Both the position numbers and the translations under genes were made by a program. A stretch of 17,242 nucleotides of DNA from Prevotella sp. GTDB taxonomy: Bacteria; Bacteroidota; Bacteroidia; Bacteroidales; Bacteroidaceae. The stretch is taken from contig JAEENF010000162.1 in NCBI GenBank assembly GCA_016283605.1, forward strand, positions 1-17,242, written 5' to 3'. The notes below the pieces were generated by a model. That model was not told the DNA's origin. It made no database searches and saw only the letters and a list, made by a program, of their open reading frames with translations. This document shows positions 1 through 6,395 of the stretch, piece by piece (the first letter of the stretch is position 1; each line of letters opens with the position of its first letter).

Positions 1-147
1 AAAGGGTCAACCACCTCAGTGAAGGTCGTCAAGCTTTCCCAGGTGAGCGAGTCAACCTTTTCCGTACGGGTAGGCAAGTGTTAAAAAAAAGAGCCTATAA
101 GGAGTCAACCTTATTCAGGAAAAGACAATGTCTCGAGGCGATTTTTT
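1..147. other. Unassigned left-edge segment
   Basis: No gene can be named here. Two plus-strand reading frames run in from the left edge: one stops at 82-84, the other stays open to a TAG at 156-158 inside the neighbouring repeat and reads as a basic ~51-residue peptide. Either could be the 3' end of a gene lying outside the window, but neither shows a recognisable motif. The heptamer GTCAACC occurs three times (6-12, 52-58, 104-110), spaced 46 and 52 bp, so the segment may itself be repetitive rather than coding. Confidence 0.3.
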
Positions 148-303
148 TAGTCATTTAGTCATTTAGTCATTTAGTCAAAATGGTTTTCGGGTGTGGTCAA
201 TTCTTCAATTACAATATAAATAATATATTATTTATATTGTAATTGCCGTATTTAACGATCTCCAGAATGAAAATGACTAAATGACTAAATGACTAAATGA
301 CTA
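148..303. repeat. Concentric inverted repeat with 8-mer tandem arms
   Basis: The left arm (148-177) and right arm (274-303) are perfect 30-bp reverse complements. Each arm is itself a tandem array of an 8-mer: TTTAGTCA four times at 146-177, and TGACTAAA three times plus a partial copy at 274-303. The midpoint of the two arms is 225.5, which is also the midpoint of the perfect palindrome at 206-245. The two 28-nt spacers between arm and palindrome are equal in length and agree at about 13 of 28 positions when one is reverse-complemented, so symmetry there is weak at most. The shape suits a MITE-like or other hairpin-forming element, or a multi-site binding region. No open frame lies inside, and no clean target-site duplication is visible (GATTT at 304-308 touches the right arm, but the left copy at 140-144 does not touch the left arm). 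Confidence 0.9.
206..245. repeat. Perfect 40-bp AT-rich palindrome
   Basis: Positions 206-225 and 226-245 are exact reverse complements with no spacer. The half-site begins CAATTACAATATAAATAATA and has one G/C-containing step (the C at 211-213) besides its terminal C. As DNA it could extrude a cruciform; as RNA it would fold into a long, weak A-U hairpin. It has no trailing T-run, so it is not a conventional terminator. It sits at the exact centre of the larger inverted repeat. Confidence 0.95.
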
Positions 304-446
304 GATTTGTTTGTATGGATAAAATTGACTAGCACTAAAATATGCTTTTAATTTAATAAAAATCGGAGATTAATTTGAGTAAAATAGTCGTTCGGCGGCG
401 CACGGGCAGGAAAGTATAGGTTTAACGGTTATTAACATGAAATATG

Positions 447-477
447 TTTGAAGTATGAAAATTTATTCGTACCTTTG
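447..477 (+). promoter_or_regulatory. Strong Bacteroidota promoter with no gene downstream
   Basis: TTTG at 447-450 and TACCTTTG at 470-477 are separated by 19 bp, matching the Bacteroidota -33/-7 consensus (TTTG and TAnnTTTG). The expected transcription start is around 481-485. It points right into the leader that ends at an ATG at 598, with no real gene behind it. Confidence 0.7.
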
Positions 478-608
478 CAATGTCAATCAGATGAAGCAGG
501 CGCGCGGCTTTCGGAAAAGCGACAAGAAAACAATTTATTAAACATTTTAATTAACAACAATTTATTAACGTTTTAAACAAAAGAAAGGATTTAAATTATG
601 GCGGGGGC
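478..608 (+). other. Orphan mRNA leader ending at an ATG
   Basis: This has the form of a long 5' leader. It follows a good promoter, contains a small GC-rich hairpin (507-520) and an imperfect 22-bp tandem repeat (529-550 and 556-577, first 13 nt identical, period 27), then a purine-rich stretch at 579-590 and ATG GCG at 598-603. The frame opened by this ATG closes at 649-651 after 17 codons, because it runs into the 3' end of the opposing MFS gene, whose stop is at 609-611. I infer the leader of a lost gene, or a join between two unrelated segments. A real short peptide is possible but not supported by anything else. Confidence 0.5.
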
Positions 609-1784
609 TTATCTGTTCTTATGCGTCAGGAACCACTTGTGGGTAAACTGATACATGGCCAGGGCCAATACGACAAGTATGAGGGAAGTGACAAGGACAG
701 GTGCTGACTCCTGCTGGAAGGCGGCGTAACCGACACCTATGCCGACGGCAAGGCCACTCTCCCACCCTAATATGAACGTGCTCTGCGAGGTGCCACGCTG
801 ACAGTGACGGCTGAGCTTAATGAAAAACAGCAGGAAACGGGAACCGATAATGCCAAGTCCGAAGCCCACGAACAACGGTGCAATATATCCCACGACAGCC
901 TGACTGCGCGTGAGCATCATCAGCAGGGCGGCGCCGATAAGAATCAGGCCCGACACCACCTCGCTCTTCAACTCCGCCTGACGGTAAACGAAACGCTGGG
1001 CCATAATGGCTGACAGGAAGCCGACCATCATCATCGCATAGAAATGGACGCCGAGCGGCAGCGAGAGTAAGAGGCCGGCAGCCGTCGTGATGAGCAGCAT
1101 GTTGAGGAAAAGGATGAAACCGTTAGGCAGGAAGAAACGGTCGAGGCTGACCGTATGGACATGATCCTCGGGGGCACGGAACGGGAAATGAACCAGCAGA
1201 ATCAGTATGACAGCCAACAGCGCACAGCCGCCAGAGGCCAACAGGACGCTGGTGAAACCCGTCAGGGGATAGAGGATCAGACCCGTCATCGGACCTACCG
1301 ACAAGGCAAACCTGGAGAACCATGATGCCGAATGATTGGCCTCAGTGCGCTGGAAGGACTCACAAGTGTCGATGATAAGCGTACTCGACAAGATCATCTG
1401 TGCAAGGCCGAACAAGGCGCCCAGAAGCAAGCGTTGCAGCAGGAGCAGTGCAAAGACGTCCTCCTGACGGTAATATCTCTTGATATAGAACAACAGACCG
1501 ATACAGGCTATCACACCGGCAATGGACCAGATGCAGACCAGATTACGCCGGTAGTGCTGAACCAGAAACGACGTGAACACCCCGAAAAGGAAAAGACCGA
1601 TGCCAAAGGCGCCGAAAGAGACACCCGTCTCATAAAAGCTCAACCCCTGACGCTCCATCATCCATACCGGCAGGACAGGTATCAGGATATAGACAGACAT
1701 CGCCAACAGGAAATTGGCAATGGCCATGCGCCAGAAATCGTGGTGCCAGAGCCGGACGTGTACGGGCGTGTTCTGAGTATTCAC
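609..1784 (-). CDS. MFS transporter
   Basis: This 391-residue inner-membrane protein has the length and hydrophobicity pattern of a 12-helix major facilitator superfamily carrier. Hydrophobic segments begin near residues 20, 55 and 84 and continue regularly to a basic C-terminus. The loop between helices 2 and 3 (about residues 68-81, ending in YRRN) looks like a degenerate MFS motif A lacking the usual Asp. The substrate cannot be read from sequence; drug or sugar efflux are the common guesses for this group. The start is a GTG at 1784, since no in-frame ATG lies between it and the upstream gene. It follows the HAD gene by 19 nt, so both are probably one transcript. No terminator hairpin is visible past its stop, which lies only 8 bp from the orphan ATG at 598-600. 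Confidence 0.85.
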   Translation of the reverse strand: MNTQNTPVHVRLWHHDFWRMAIANFLLAMSVYILIPVLPVWMMERQGLSFYETGVSFGAFGIGLFLFGVFTSFLVQHYRRNLVCIWSIAGVIACIGLLFYIKRYYRQEDVFALLLLQRLLLGALFGLAQMILSSTLIIDTCESFQRTEANHSASWFSRFALSVGPMTGLILYPLTGFTSVLLASGGCALLAVILILLVHFPFRAPEDHVHTVSLDRFFLPNGFILFLNMLLITTAAGLLLSLPLGVHFYAMMMVGFLSAIMAQRFVYRQAELKSEVVSGLILIGAALLMMLTRSQAVVGYIAPLFVGFGLGIIGSRFLLFFIKLSRHCQRGTSQSTFILGWESGLAVGIGVGYAAFQQESAPVLVTSLILVVLALAMYQFTHKWFLTHKNR

Positions 1785-1803
1785 TTCTACAGTCTTTTGG
1801 AGG

Positions 1804-2460
1804 TTATCGCTTGATCAGTTCAGAGAGCGTCTCGTAGGTCATCGAAGTATAATCGGAAACCTGAAGATCGGAAAGAGGGGTAATCGCCTCGACAGGGTTC
1901 GTCGTAGACAGGCCTACGACTTTCATACCCGCCGCGCGACCAGAGCGGAGACCATTAAAACTATCCTCAAAGACAATGCACTCATTGATCTGAGCGCCAA
2001 GTCGTTGTGCAGCTCTGAGATAACAATCCGGATGGGGCTTGCTCTGCTGAAAATCCTCCGAGGTGAGAATGGCGTCAAACAAATCGCGGAAACCAGGCTG
2101 ATGACGGTACACACTCTCCATCTTGGGTTGGTTACTGCTCGTGACCACCGCTGTCCGCACACCATGCTGACGCAGGTCCGCAATCAGTCGCTCGAAACCG
2201 TTGATATAGTCATAACTCATCTGCGCCTCGTAGGCGTTGAGACGTTCGGTGATGACCGGCTGCTCAGGAAGCAGAGGGCCGCTGAACCACTGGTCGTAGA
2301 TCTCCGTCAGCGTCTGACCCTTGATTTCATGTTCCAGTCCGGGATGCTCCGGATGGTAGAGCCTGCACTGACTGCCCCAGAAGACGGAGTACTGAGGTTC
2401 TGTGTCGAACACCACCCCGTCGAGGTCAAAGAGAGCCGCTTTCAGCCTGTTTTCATTCAT
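1804..2460 (-). CDS. HAD-superfamily phosphatase, beta-phosphoglucomutase-like
   Basis: This 218-residue soluble protein carries all four HAD motifs. Motif I is DLDGVVFDTE with the nucleophile and acid pair D12 and D14; motif II is TSSN at 107-110; motif III is K141 in SKPHPD; motif IV is E165-D166 in FEDSFNG. An alpha-helical cap lies between motifs I and II (about residues 20-95), the arrangement of the beta-phosphoglucomutase/sugar-phosphatase subgroup, so the substrate is probably a small phosphorylated metabolite. The exact reaction is not determinable. It is the first gene of a two-gene minus-strand unit with the MFS transporter, which could hint at coupled uptake or export and dephosphorylation, but this is inference. 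Confidence 0.88.
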   Translation of the reverse strand: MNENRLKAALFDLDGVVFDTEPQYSVFWGSQCRLYHPEHPGLEHEIKGQTLTEIYDQWFSGPLLPEQPVITERLNAYEAQMSYDYINGFERLIADLRQHGVRTAVVTSSNQPKMESVYRHQPGFRDLFDAILTSEDFQQSKPHPDCYLRAAQRLGAQINECIVFEDSFNGLRSGRAAGMKVVGLSTTNPVEAITPLSDLQVSDYTSMTYETLSELIKR

Positions 2461-2479
2461 AAGTTCACAAATTTGGGTG

Positions 2480-2487
2480 CAAAATTA
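2480..2487 (-). promoter_or_regulatory. -7 box for the HAD/MFS unit
   Basis: On the minus strand this reads TAATTTTG, an exact TAnnTTTG box 19 nt ahead of the HAD start codon. No TTTG is visible at the expected -33 distance, so the assignment rests on the -7 element alone. It lies beside the divergent promoter of the DUF3298 gene. Confidence 0.5.
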
Positions 2488-2507
2488 CAAATTTTCTGTC
2501 GATTTCC

Positions 2508-2538
2508 TTGTCTAATTGCCAATTTAAGTGTATTTTTG
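2508..2538 (+). promoter_or_regulatory. Promoter of the DUF3298-rsmG-MBL operon
   Basis: TTG at 2508-2510 and TATTTTTG at 2531-2538 are separated by 20 bp, matching the Bacteroidota consensus. The predicted leader is about 25 nt before the ATG at 2569. Confidence 0.7.
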
Positions 2539-2568
2539 CAGAGAAAAAGATATAAATAGTAGTATGTT

Positions 2569-3360
2569 ATGAGAAAAATCTGCCTTTTTGTCCTGATAAC
2601 CTTCCTGTTTTCTGCATGCGGCAGCGACGAAGATGCGCGTATCATCTTTGATTCCGTCACAGCAGACAAGGAGGTGAAACTGTCGAATGAAGAGAATTCC
2701 CCTTCATGTACAGTCCACCTCCAGATACAATATGCTACCGAGGAGAATGGTCATAAGGCAGATGCGATCAACAGCGTCATTCAGGAGAGACTACTTAATA
2801 TGGTGGATCTGAGCATGCAGGAGGCCGTTGACTCCTTCGCCAATGGCTATACGTCTTCCTATGTCCACAACTTCCTCCCGCTCTATAATCAGGACCGTGC
2901 AGACGAATCCAAGCGTTCCTGGTATGAATACCACTATATCATCACGAGCGAGACGCAAGGTGGCCGGAAGAATACAACGGTCCTGATTGCCGACATCGAC
3001 TATTATGAAGGCGGGGCCCACGGCATCAGTCAACGTTATCTGCTGAACTTCAACAATGAGACAGGGGTGTTGTTGAATCTGCAGGACATCTTTGTTCCAG
3101 GCTATGAAGACCGTCTGAATGCCATCCTGCTGCAATCCCTTTGTGAGAAAGTGGGCGTCGAGGATATCCACGACCTGCATCAGAACGGCTATCTCTTCTC
3201 CATGGATATGTTCCCGTCGGACAACTTCATCATCAACGAGGAGACGATTACGTTCCACTATAATCCCTATGAGATCGCCTCATACGACAAGGGAAGTACC
3301 GATCTGACGCTGTCGCTGACAGACTTACAGGAAATCCTCAGACCCGAATATGTACCATGA
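2569..3360 (+). CDS. DUF3298-domain lipoprotein, probably surface-exposed
   Basis: This 263-residue protein starts with a lipoprotein signal peptide ending in the lipobox FSAC, with lipidation expected at C17. The residues just after the cysteine are G-S-D-E-D; an acidic stretch of this kind after the lipidated Cys is the lipoprotein export signal described in Bacteroidota (SDDDD type in B. fragilis), so outer-surface display is likely. The mature part resembles DUF4163/DUF3298 (RsiV-like) proteins: the YYEGGAHG motif in the middle, a following LNLQDIF segment, and the C-terminal FHYNPYEIASY region are typical. The family's molecular role is not established outside RsiV-type anti-sigma factors, and no anti-sigma segment or transmembrane helix is present here. 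Its TGA overlaps the rsmG start (ATGA), indicating translational coupling. Confidence 0.82.
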   Translation: MRKICLFVLITFLFSACGSDEDARIIFDSVTADKEVKLSNEENSPSCTVHLQIQYATEENGHKADAINSVIQERLLNMVDLSMQEAVDSFANGYTSSYVHNFLPLYNQDRADESKRSWYEYHYIITSETQGGRKNTTVLIADIDYYEGGAHGISQRYLLNFNNETGVLLNLQDIFVPGYEDRLNAILLQSLCEKVGVEDIHDLHQNGYLFSMDMFPSDNFIINEETITFHYNPYEIASYDKGSTDLTLSLTDLQEILRPEYVP

Positions 3361-3980
3361 TGGATCTCATTAGCAAATACTTCCCCCAACTGACAGACAG
3401 GCAGCTCGCACAGTTTGAGGGCCTCGACAGCCTATACCGCGACTGGAACGCCAAGATCAACGTCATCTCGCGGAAGGACATCGACAACCTCTACGAGCAT
3501 CATGTGCTGCACTCGCTGGCCATCGCCAAGGCCATCAACTTCAGGGCGGGTACGAAAGTGCTGGATTTCGGCACAGGAGGAGGATTCCCAGGTATCCCAC
3601 TGGCCATCCTTTTCCCAGAGACGGAATTCAAGCTGATCGACGGTACCGGCAAGAAGATACGGGTGGCGCAGGAAATCAGCCATGCCATCGGTCTGACGAA
3701 CTGCAGGCCTGAGCATCTGCGAGGCGAAGACGAGAAAGGACTCTACGACTTCGTCGTCAGTCGTGCCGTGATGCCCCTGCCCGACCTCGTGAAGATCGTG
3801 CGGAAGAACATCAGCAAGCAGCAGCAGAACGCGCTGCCTAACGGCATCCTGTGTCTCAAGGGCGGACATCTTGAGGCAGAGACCAACCCCTATCGCAAGA
3901 TTGTACAGCTGACGGACATCAGTACCTACTTCGCAGAAGAGTGGTTCAAGGAAAAATACGTCATTTATCTCCCGCTATGA
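3357..3980 (+). CDS. rsmG: 16S rRNA (guanine527-N7)-methyltransferase RsmG
   Basis: RsmG (GidB) places the m7G mark at 16S rRNA position 527 (E. coli numbering) in the decoding region, using S-adenosylmethionine. At 207 residues it has the normal family length. Recognisable parts are the N-terminal WNAKINVISRKD segment (30-41), the H48-H49 / H52-S53 stretch, the SAM-binding motif DFGTGGGFPG (70-79) and the SRAV motif near residue 132. Two adjacent ATG codons begin at 3357 and 3360; the first overlaps the stop of the lipoprotein gene as ATGA, and either could serve. The gene ends in another ATGA overlap with the MBL hydrolase. Loss of this enzyme is known in other bacteria to give low-level streptomycin resistance. 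Confidence 0.96.
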   Translation: MMDLISKYFPQLTDRQLAQFEGLDSLYRDWNAKINVISRKDIDNLYEHHVLHSLAIAKAINFRAGTKVLDFGTGGGFPGIPLAILFPETEFKLIDGTGKKIRVAQEISHAIGLTNCRPEHLRGEDEKGLYDFVVSRAVMPLPDLVKIVRKNISKQQQNALPNGILCLKGGHLEAETNPYRKIVQLTDISTYFAEEWFKEKYVIYLPL

Positions 3981-4627
3981 TTACCGTCAAACGATTCACC
4001 TGCAACATGCTCGCCGAAAACTGTTATGTGGTGAGCGATGAGACCCGCGCGGCAGTCATCATTGACTGTGGTGCCTTATACGAAGAAGAGAACCAAGCAA
4101 TCGCGTCGTATATCAAGGCGGAGCATCTGACGCCCGCGCACCTTCTCTGTACACATGGACATTTCGACCACTGTATCGGCAACGGGTTTATATACGAACA
4201 GTTCGGTCTGCAACCAGAAGCCCATCAAGAGGACCAGTTCCTGATGGAGAAAATGAAAGCACAGACGCGTGAATTCCTTGGGATAGAACTGCCGACAGAC
4301 GTACCTCCTGTCAGGGCATATTTCAAGGATAAGGACCAGATCACCTTTGGCAGCCACACCCTGCAGATCCTCCACACACCCGGTCACACACCTGGCGGCG
4401 TGGTCTTCTATTGCAAGGAGGAGAACATCGCCTTCAGCGGCGACACGCTCTTCAGGATGAGCATCGGACGTACGGACTTCGAAAGAGGATCGTATGAGCA
4501 GATCATCCACTCGCTCCAACAGGTGTTAGCCAAGCTGCCAGGCGAGACGAAGGTGTATCCAGGACACGGACCGGCGACGACGATTGCAGAAGAAATCAAG
4601 TATAATCCTTACTTCATGGGATACTAA
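3977..4627 (+). CDS. MBL-fold metallo-hydrolase, glyoxalase II-like
   Basis: This 216-residue cytoplasmic protein is a metallo-beta-lactamase fold hydrolase. The metal ligands are all present: H60, H62, D64 and H65 in THGHFDHC, H137 in HTPGHTPGG, D156 in SGDTLF and H197 in YPGHGP. The single-domain size and these motifs fit the glyoxalase II-like (hydroxyacylglutathione hydrolase-related) group, but the C-terminal glutathione-binding domain of true GloB is absent, so the substrate is unknown. An upstream ATG at 3941 is in frame but lies inside rsmG; the ATG at 3977 is preferred because it makes an ATGA overlap with the rsmG stop and gives the family's usual N-terminus. It is the last gene of the operon and is followed directly by a terminator hairpin. 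Confidence 0.9.
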   Translation: MITVKRFTCNMLAENCYVVSDETRAAVIIDCGALYEEENQAIASYIKAEHLTPAHLLCTHGHFDHCIGNGFIYEQFGLQPEAHQEDQFLMEKMKAQTREFLGIELPTDVPPVRAYFKDKDQITFGSHTLQILHTPGHTPGGVVFYCKEENIAFSGDTLFRMSIGRTDFERGSYEQIIHSLQQVLAKLPGETKVYPGHGPATTIAEEIKYNPYFMGY

Positions 4628-4659
4628 AAAACCGCCATCTACGAGAGACTGGCGGTTTT
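4628..4659. terminator. Bidirectional intrinsic terminator
   Basis: The 10-bp arms AAAACCGCCA (4628-4637) and TGGCGGTTTT (4650-4659) enclose a 12-nt loop. The stem has A-tracts on one side and T-tracts on the other, so it can end both the plus-strand MBL gene (stop at 4625-4627) and the minus-strand DUF3127 gene (stop at 4691). Confidence 0.88.
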
Positions 4660-4690
4660 CGGTATCAATAGCTGATCGGGCTTTCTCCAT

Positions 4691-5104
4691 TTAGAATGGC
4701 AGATCGTCGGCACTACCCTCAGCACCAGCTTCCTGAGCAGGAGGGAACGGATCCGTACCTGCATTAGGCTGTGGCGGGAAAGGAGAAGCGACAGGCGCTC
4801 CTGCAGGTGCAGCAGCGGCAGCGACGGGCTGCTGACCACGGATCACATTGTAGGCACGGATATCATTGAACCAGCGGCCCTGGTACTCACGTGCATCAAT
4901 GTCGAACTGGATCGTGATGTCCTCACCGTTCTGAATATTGAATTGCTTAATACGGTCCTCACCAAAAATATTAAAGACACAACGTTTGGGATACTGACCG
5001 GGAACTTCTATGACGTATTCCTGTGTCATCCATGCATTGCCTGTGCGAGCCGAAACACCACTTCTGGGCTCCATCACTGCGATAATTCTACCTGTTAATT
5101 CCAT
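4691..5104 (-). CDS. DUF3127 protein, OB-fold SSB-like
   Basis: This 137-residue protein matches the Bacteroidota DUF3127 family. The conserved core runs from MELTGRIIAV at the N-terminus through EYVIEVPGQYPK, FNIFGEDRIKQ and AREYQGRWFNDIRAY to about residue 88, compatible with an OB fold. A low-complexity Ala/Pro/Gly tail follows (about 92-130), and the chain ends in ADDLPF. In bacterial SSB an acidic tip of this form (consensus DDDIPF) recruits replication and repair proteins, so this protein is likely a single-stranded DNA binding relative. That is inference from layout, since the family has no established function that I know of. It diverges from dnaN across a 166-bp gap, consistent with a replication role. 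Confidence 0.85.
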   Translation of the reverse strand: MELTGRIIAVMEPRSGVSARTGNAWMTQEYVIEVPGQYPKRCVFNIFGEDRIKQFNIQNGEDITIQFDIDAREYQGRWFNDIRAYNVIRGQQPVAAAAAPAGAPVASPFPPQPNAGTDPFPPAQEAGAEGSADDLPF

Positions 5105-5147
5105 TGCTAAAAATGTTTTTATTTGTTATTTTTCTAATTTCAGGTGG

Positions 5148-5179
5148 CGAAATTACTAAAAATAGTTTGAAATACACAA
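5148..5179 (-). promoter_or_regulatory. Promoter of the DUF3127 gene
   Basis: On the minus strand TTG (5179-5177) and TAATTTCG (5155-5148) are separated by 21 bp. The -7 box differs from TAnnTTTG at one position. The predicted leader is about 40 nt. Confidence 0.5.
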
Positions 5180-5194
5180 TTTTCCTTTGTTTTT

Positions 5195-5226
5195 TTTGCT
5201 GATAACAACGTTTTTTTGTAATTTTG
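5195..5226 (+). promoter_or_regulatory. Promoter of the dnaN operon
   Basis: TTTG (5195-5198) and TAATTTTG (5219-5226) are separated by exactly 20 bp, a full Bacteroidota consensus promoter. The predicted start is near 5231, giving a leader of about 40 nt before the ATG at 5271. It lies beside the divergent DUF3127 promoter. Confidence 0.8.
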
Positions 5227-5270
5227 TATCCAATAAATAATAAGTTAATAAAAACAAAGACAACATAACT

Positions 5271-6395
5271 ATGAGATTTACATTATCAAGCACAGTACTG
5301 AGTAACAAACTCTCAGCTCTCTCTAAAGTGATCAACAGTAAGAACGCCCTTCCTATTCTGGGTGACTTTGTATTCGACATTCAGGGCCAGACCCTGACGC
5401 TGACAGCCTCTGACAGCGAAAACACGATGCAGACATCCATAGAGCTCCTGGAAAGCTCTAACGACGGACGTTTTGCCATTGGCAACCACGACCTGCTGGA
5501 AGCTGTGAAGGGTTTCTCTGAGCAGCCCATCACCTTCGATGCCAACCAAGAACAAAACATTGTGAAGATTTCATATCAGAACGGACTCTTCTCACTGCCC
5601 ATCGAGAATGCTGATGAATATCCGATGGCCCAGGCTGTCGGCGATTCTGCAAACGTGATTACACTCCCCAATGCCATCCTGGCTGAGAACATCAACCGTA
5701 GCGTCTTTGCCACTGCACAGGATGAGCTCCGTCCTGTCATGAACGGTATCTATTTCGACCTGACACCAGACTGTCTGTCAGTTGTTGCAAGCGACGGCCA
5801 CAAACTGGTACGCAATAAGATCTTCTCCGTCCGTTCAGAACAGCCTGCAGCCTTTATCCTGCCGAAGAAGCCCGCCAACCTGTTGCGTAACCTTCTGGGT
5901 AAAGACGGTGGCGATGTGACCATCCGATTCGATGAGCGCAATGCAGAAATCAATTATGGTGACGGAACGATCCTCTGTCGTCTGATCGAAGGTCGTTACC
6001 CCAACTATAACTCGGTCATTCCGCAGAACAATCCTAACGAACTGCGCGTAGACCGTCTGGGACTGTTGGCAGCCCTGCGCCGTGTACAGCCGTTTGCCAA
6101 CGACTCCAGCAACCTGATCCGCTTCCATGTGGAAGGATCGACCCTGCAGCTGGATGCCGAGGACTATGACTTCTCAAAGACCGCCACAGAGCGTATGTCG
6201 TGCGAGTATAACGGTCAGGCGATGAGTATCGGCTTCAAGGGTTCTTCATTCATCGAGATCTTAACGAACTTCGACTGTCAGGAAGTGATCATCCAGTTGG
6301 CAGATCCCAGCCGTGCAGGTCTTGTACTGCCCTCTGAACAGCCGGAGAACCAGGATGTCCTGATGTTGATGATGCCCATGTTGATTAATGATTAA
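5271..6395 (+). CDS. dnaN: DNA polymerase III beta subunit (sliding clamp)
   Basis: DnaN forms the ring-shaped dimer that tethers the replicative polymerase to DNA and recruits many repair proteins. The 374-residue length matches the family. The N-terminus MRFTLSSTVLSNKLSALSKV, the NALPILGDFVF segment, the central DGHKLVRNK motif, the EGRYPNYNSVIP motif and the C-terminal VLMLMMPM sequence are all typical of Bacteroidota clamps; the C-terminal part contributes to the partner-binding pocket. It heads a run of genes that includes an exonuclease and recN, and it overlaps the exonuclease start by 8 bp. Its promoter is clear. Confidence 0.97.
   Translation: MRFTLSSTVLSNKLSALSKVINSKNALPILGDFVFDIQGQTLTLTASDSENTMQTSIELLESSNDGRFAIGNHDLLEAVKGFSEQPITFDANQEQNIVKISYQNGLFSLPIENADEYPMAQAVGDSANVITLPNAILAENINRSVFATAQDELRPVMNGIYFDLTPDCLSVVASDGHKLVRNKIFSVRSEQPAAFILPKKPANLLRNLLGKDGGDVTIRFDERNAEINYGDGTILCRLIEGRYPNYNSVIPQNNPNELRVDRLGLLAALRRVQPFANDSSNLIRFHVEGSTLQLDAEDYDFSKTATERMSCEYNGQAMSIGFKGSSFIEILTNFDCQEVIIQLADPSRAGLVLPSEQPENQDVLMLMMPMLIND

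Noticed and set aside
148..303. CRISPR-like array
   Set aside because: The 8-mers are directly adjacent without spacers and occur in opposite orientations; no cas gene is near.
302..309. TAGATTTG, a TAnnTTTG match at the edge of the right repeat arm
   Set aside because: No TTTG at the -33 distance and no gene start downstream; single boxes occur by chance in AT-rich DNA.
1332..1814. 160-codon plus-strand open frame inside the MFS gene
   Set aside because: It is antisense to a clear membrane protein, is polar and low in recognisable motifs, and has no promoter.
2005..2559. 184-codon plus-strand open frame over the HAD gene
   Set aside because: The opposite strand carries all four HAD motifs; the plus-strand product has none.
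3941..3976. Longer start for the MBL hydrolase at 3941
   Set aside because: It lies inside rsmG and adds residues not typical of the family; the ATG at 3977 gives an ATGA overlap.
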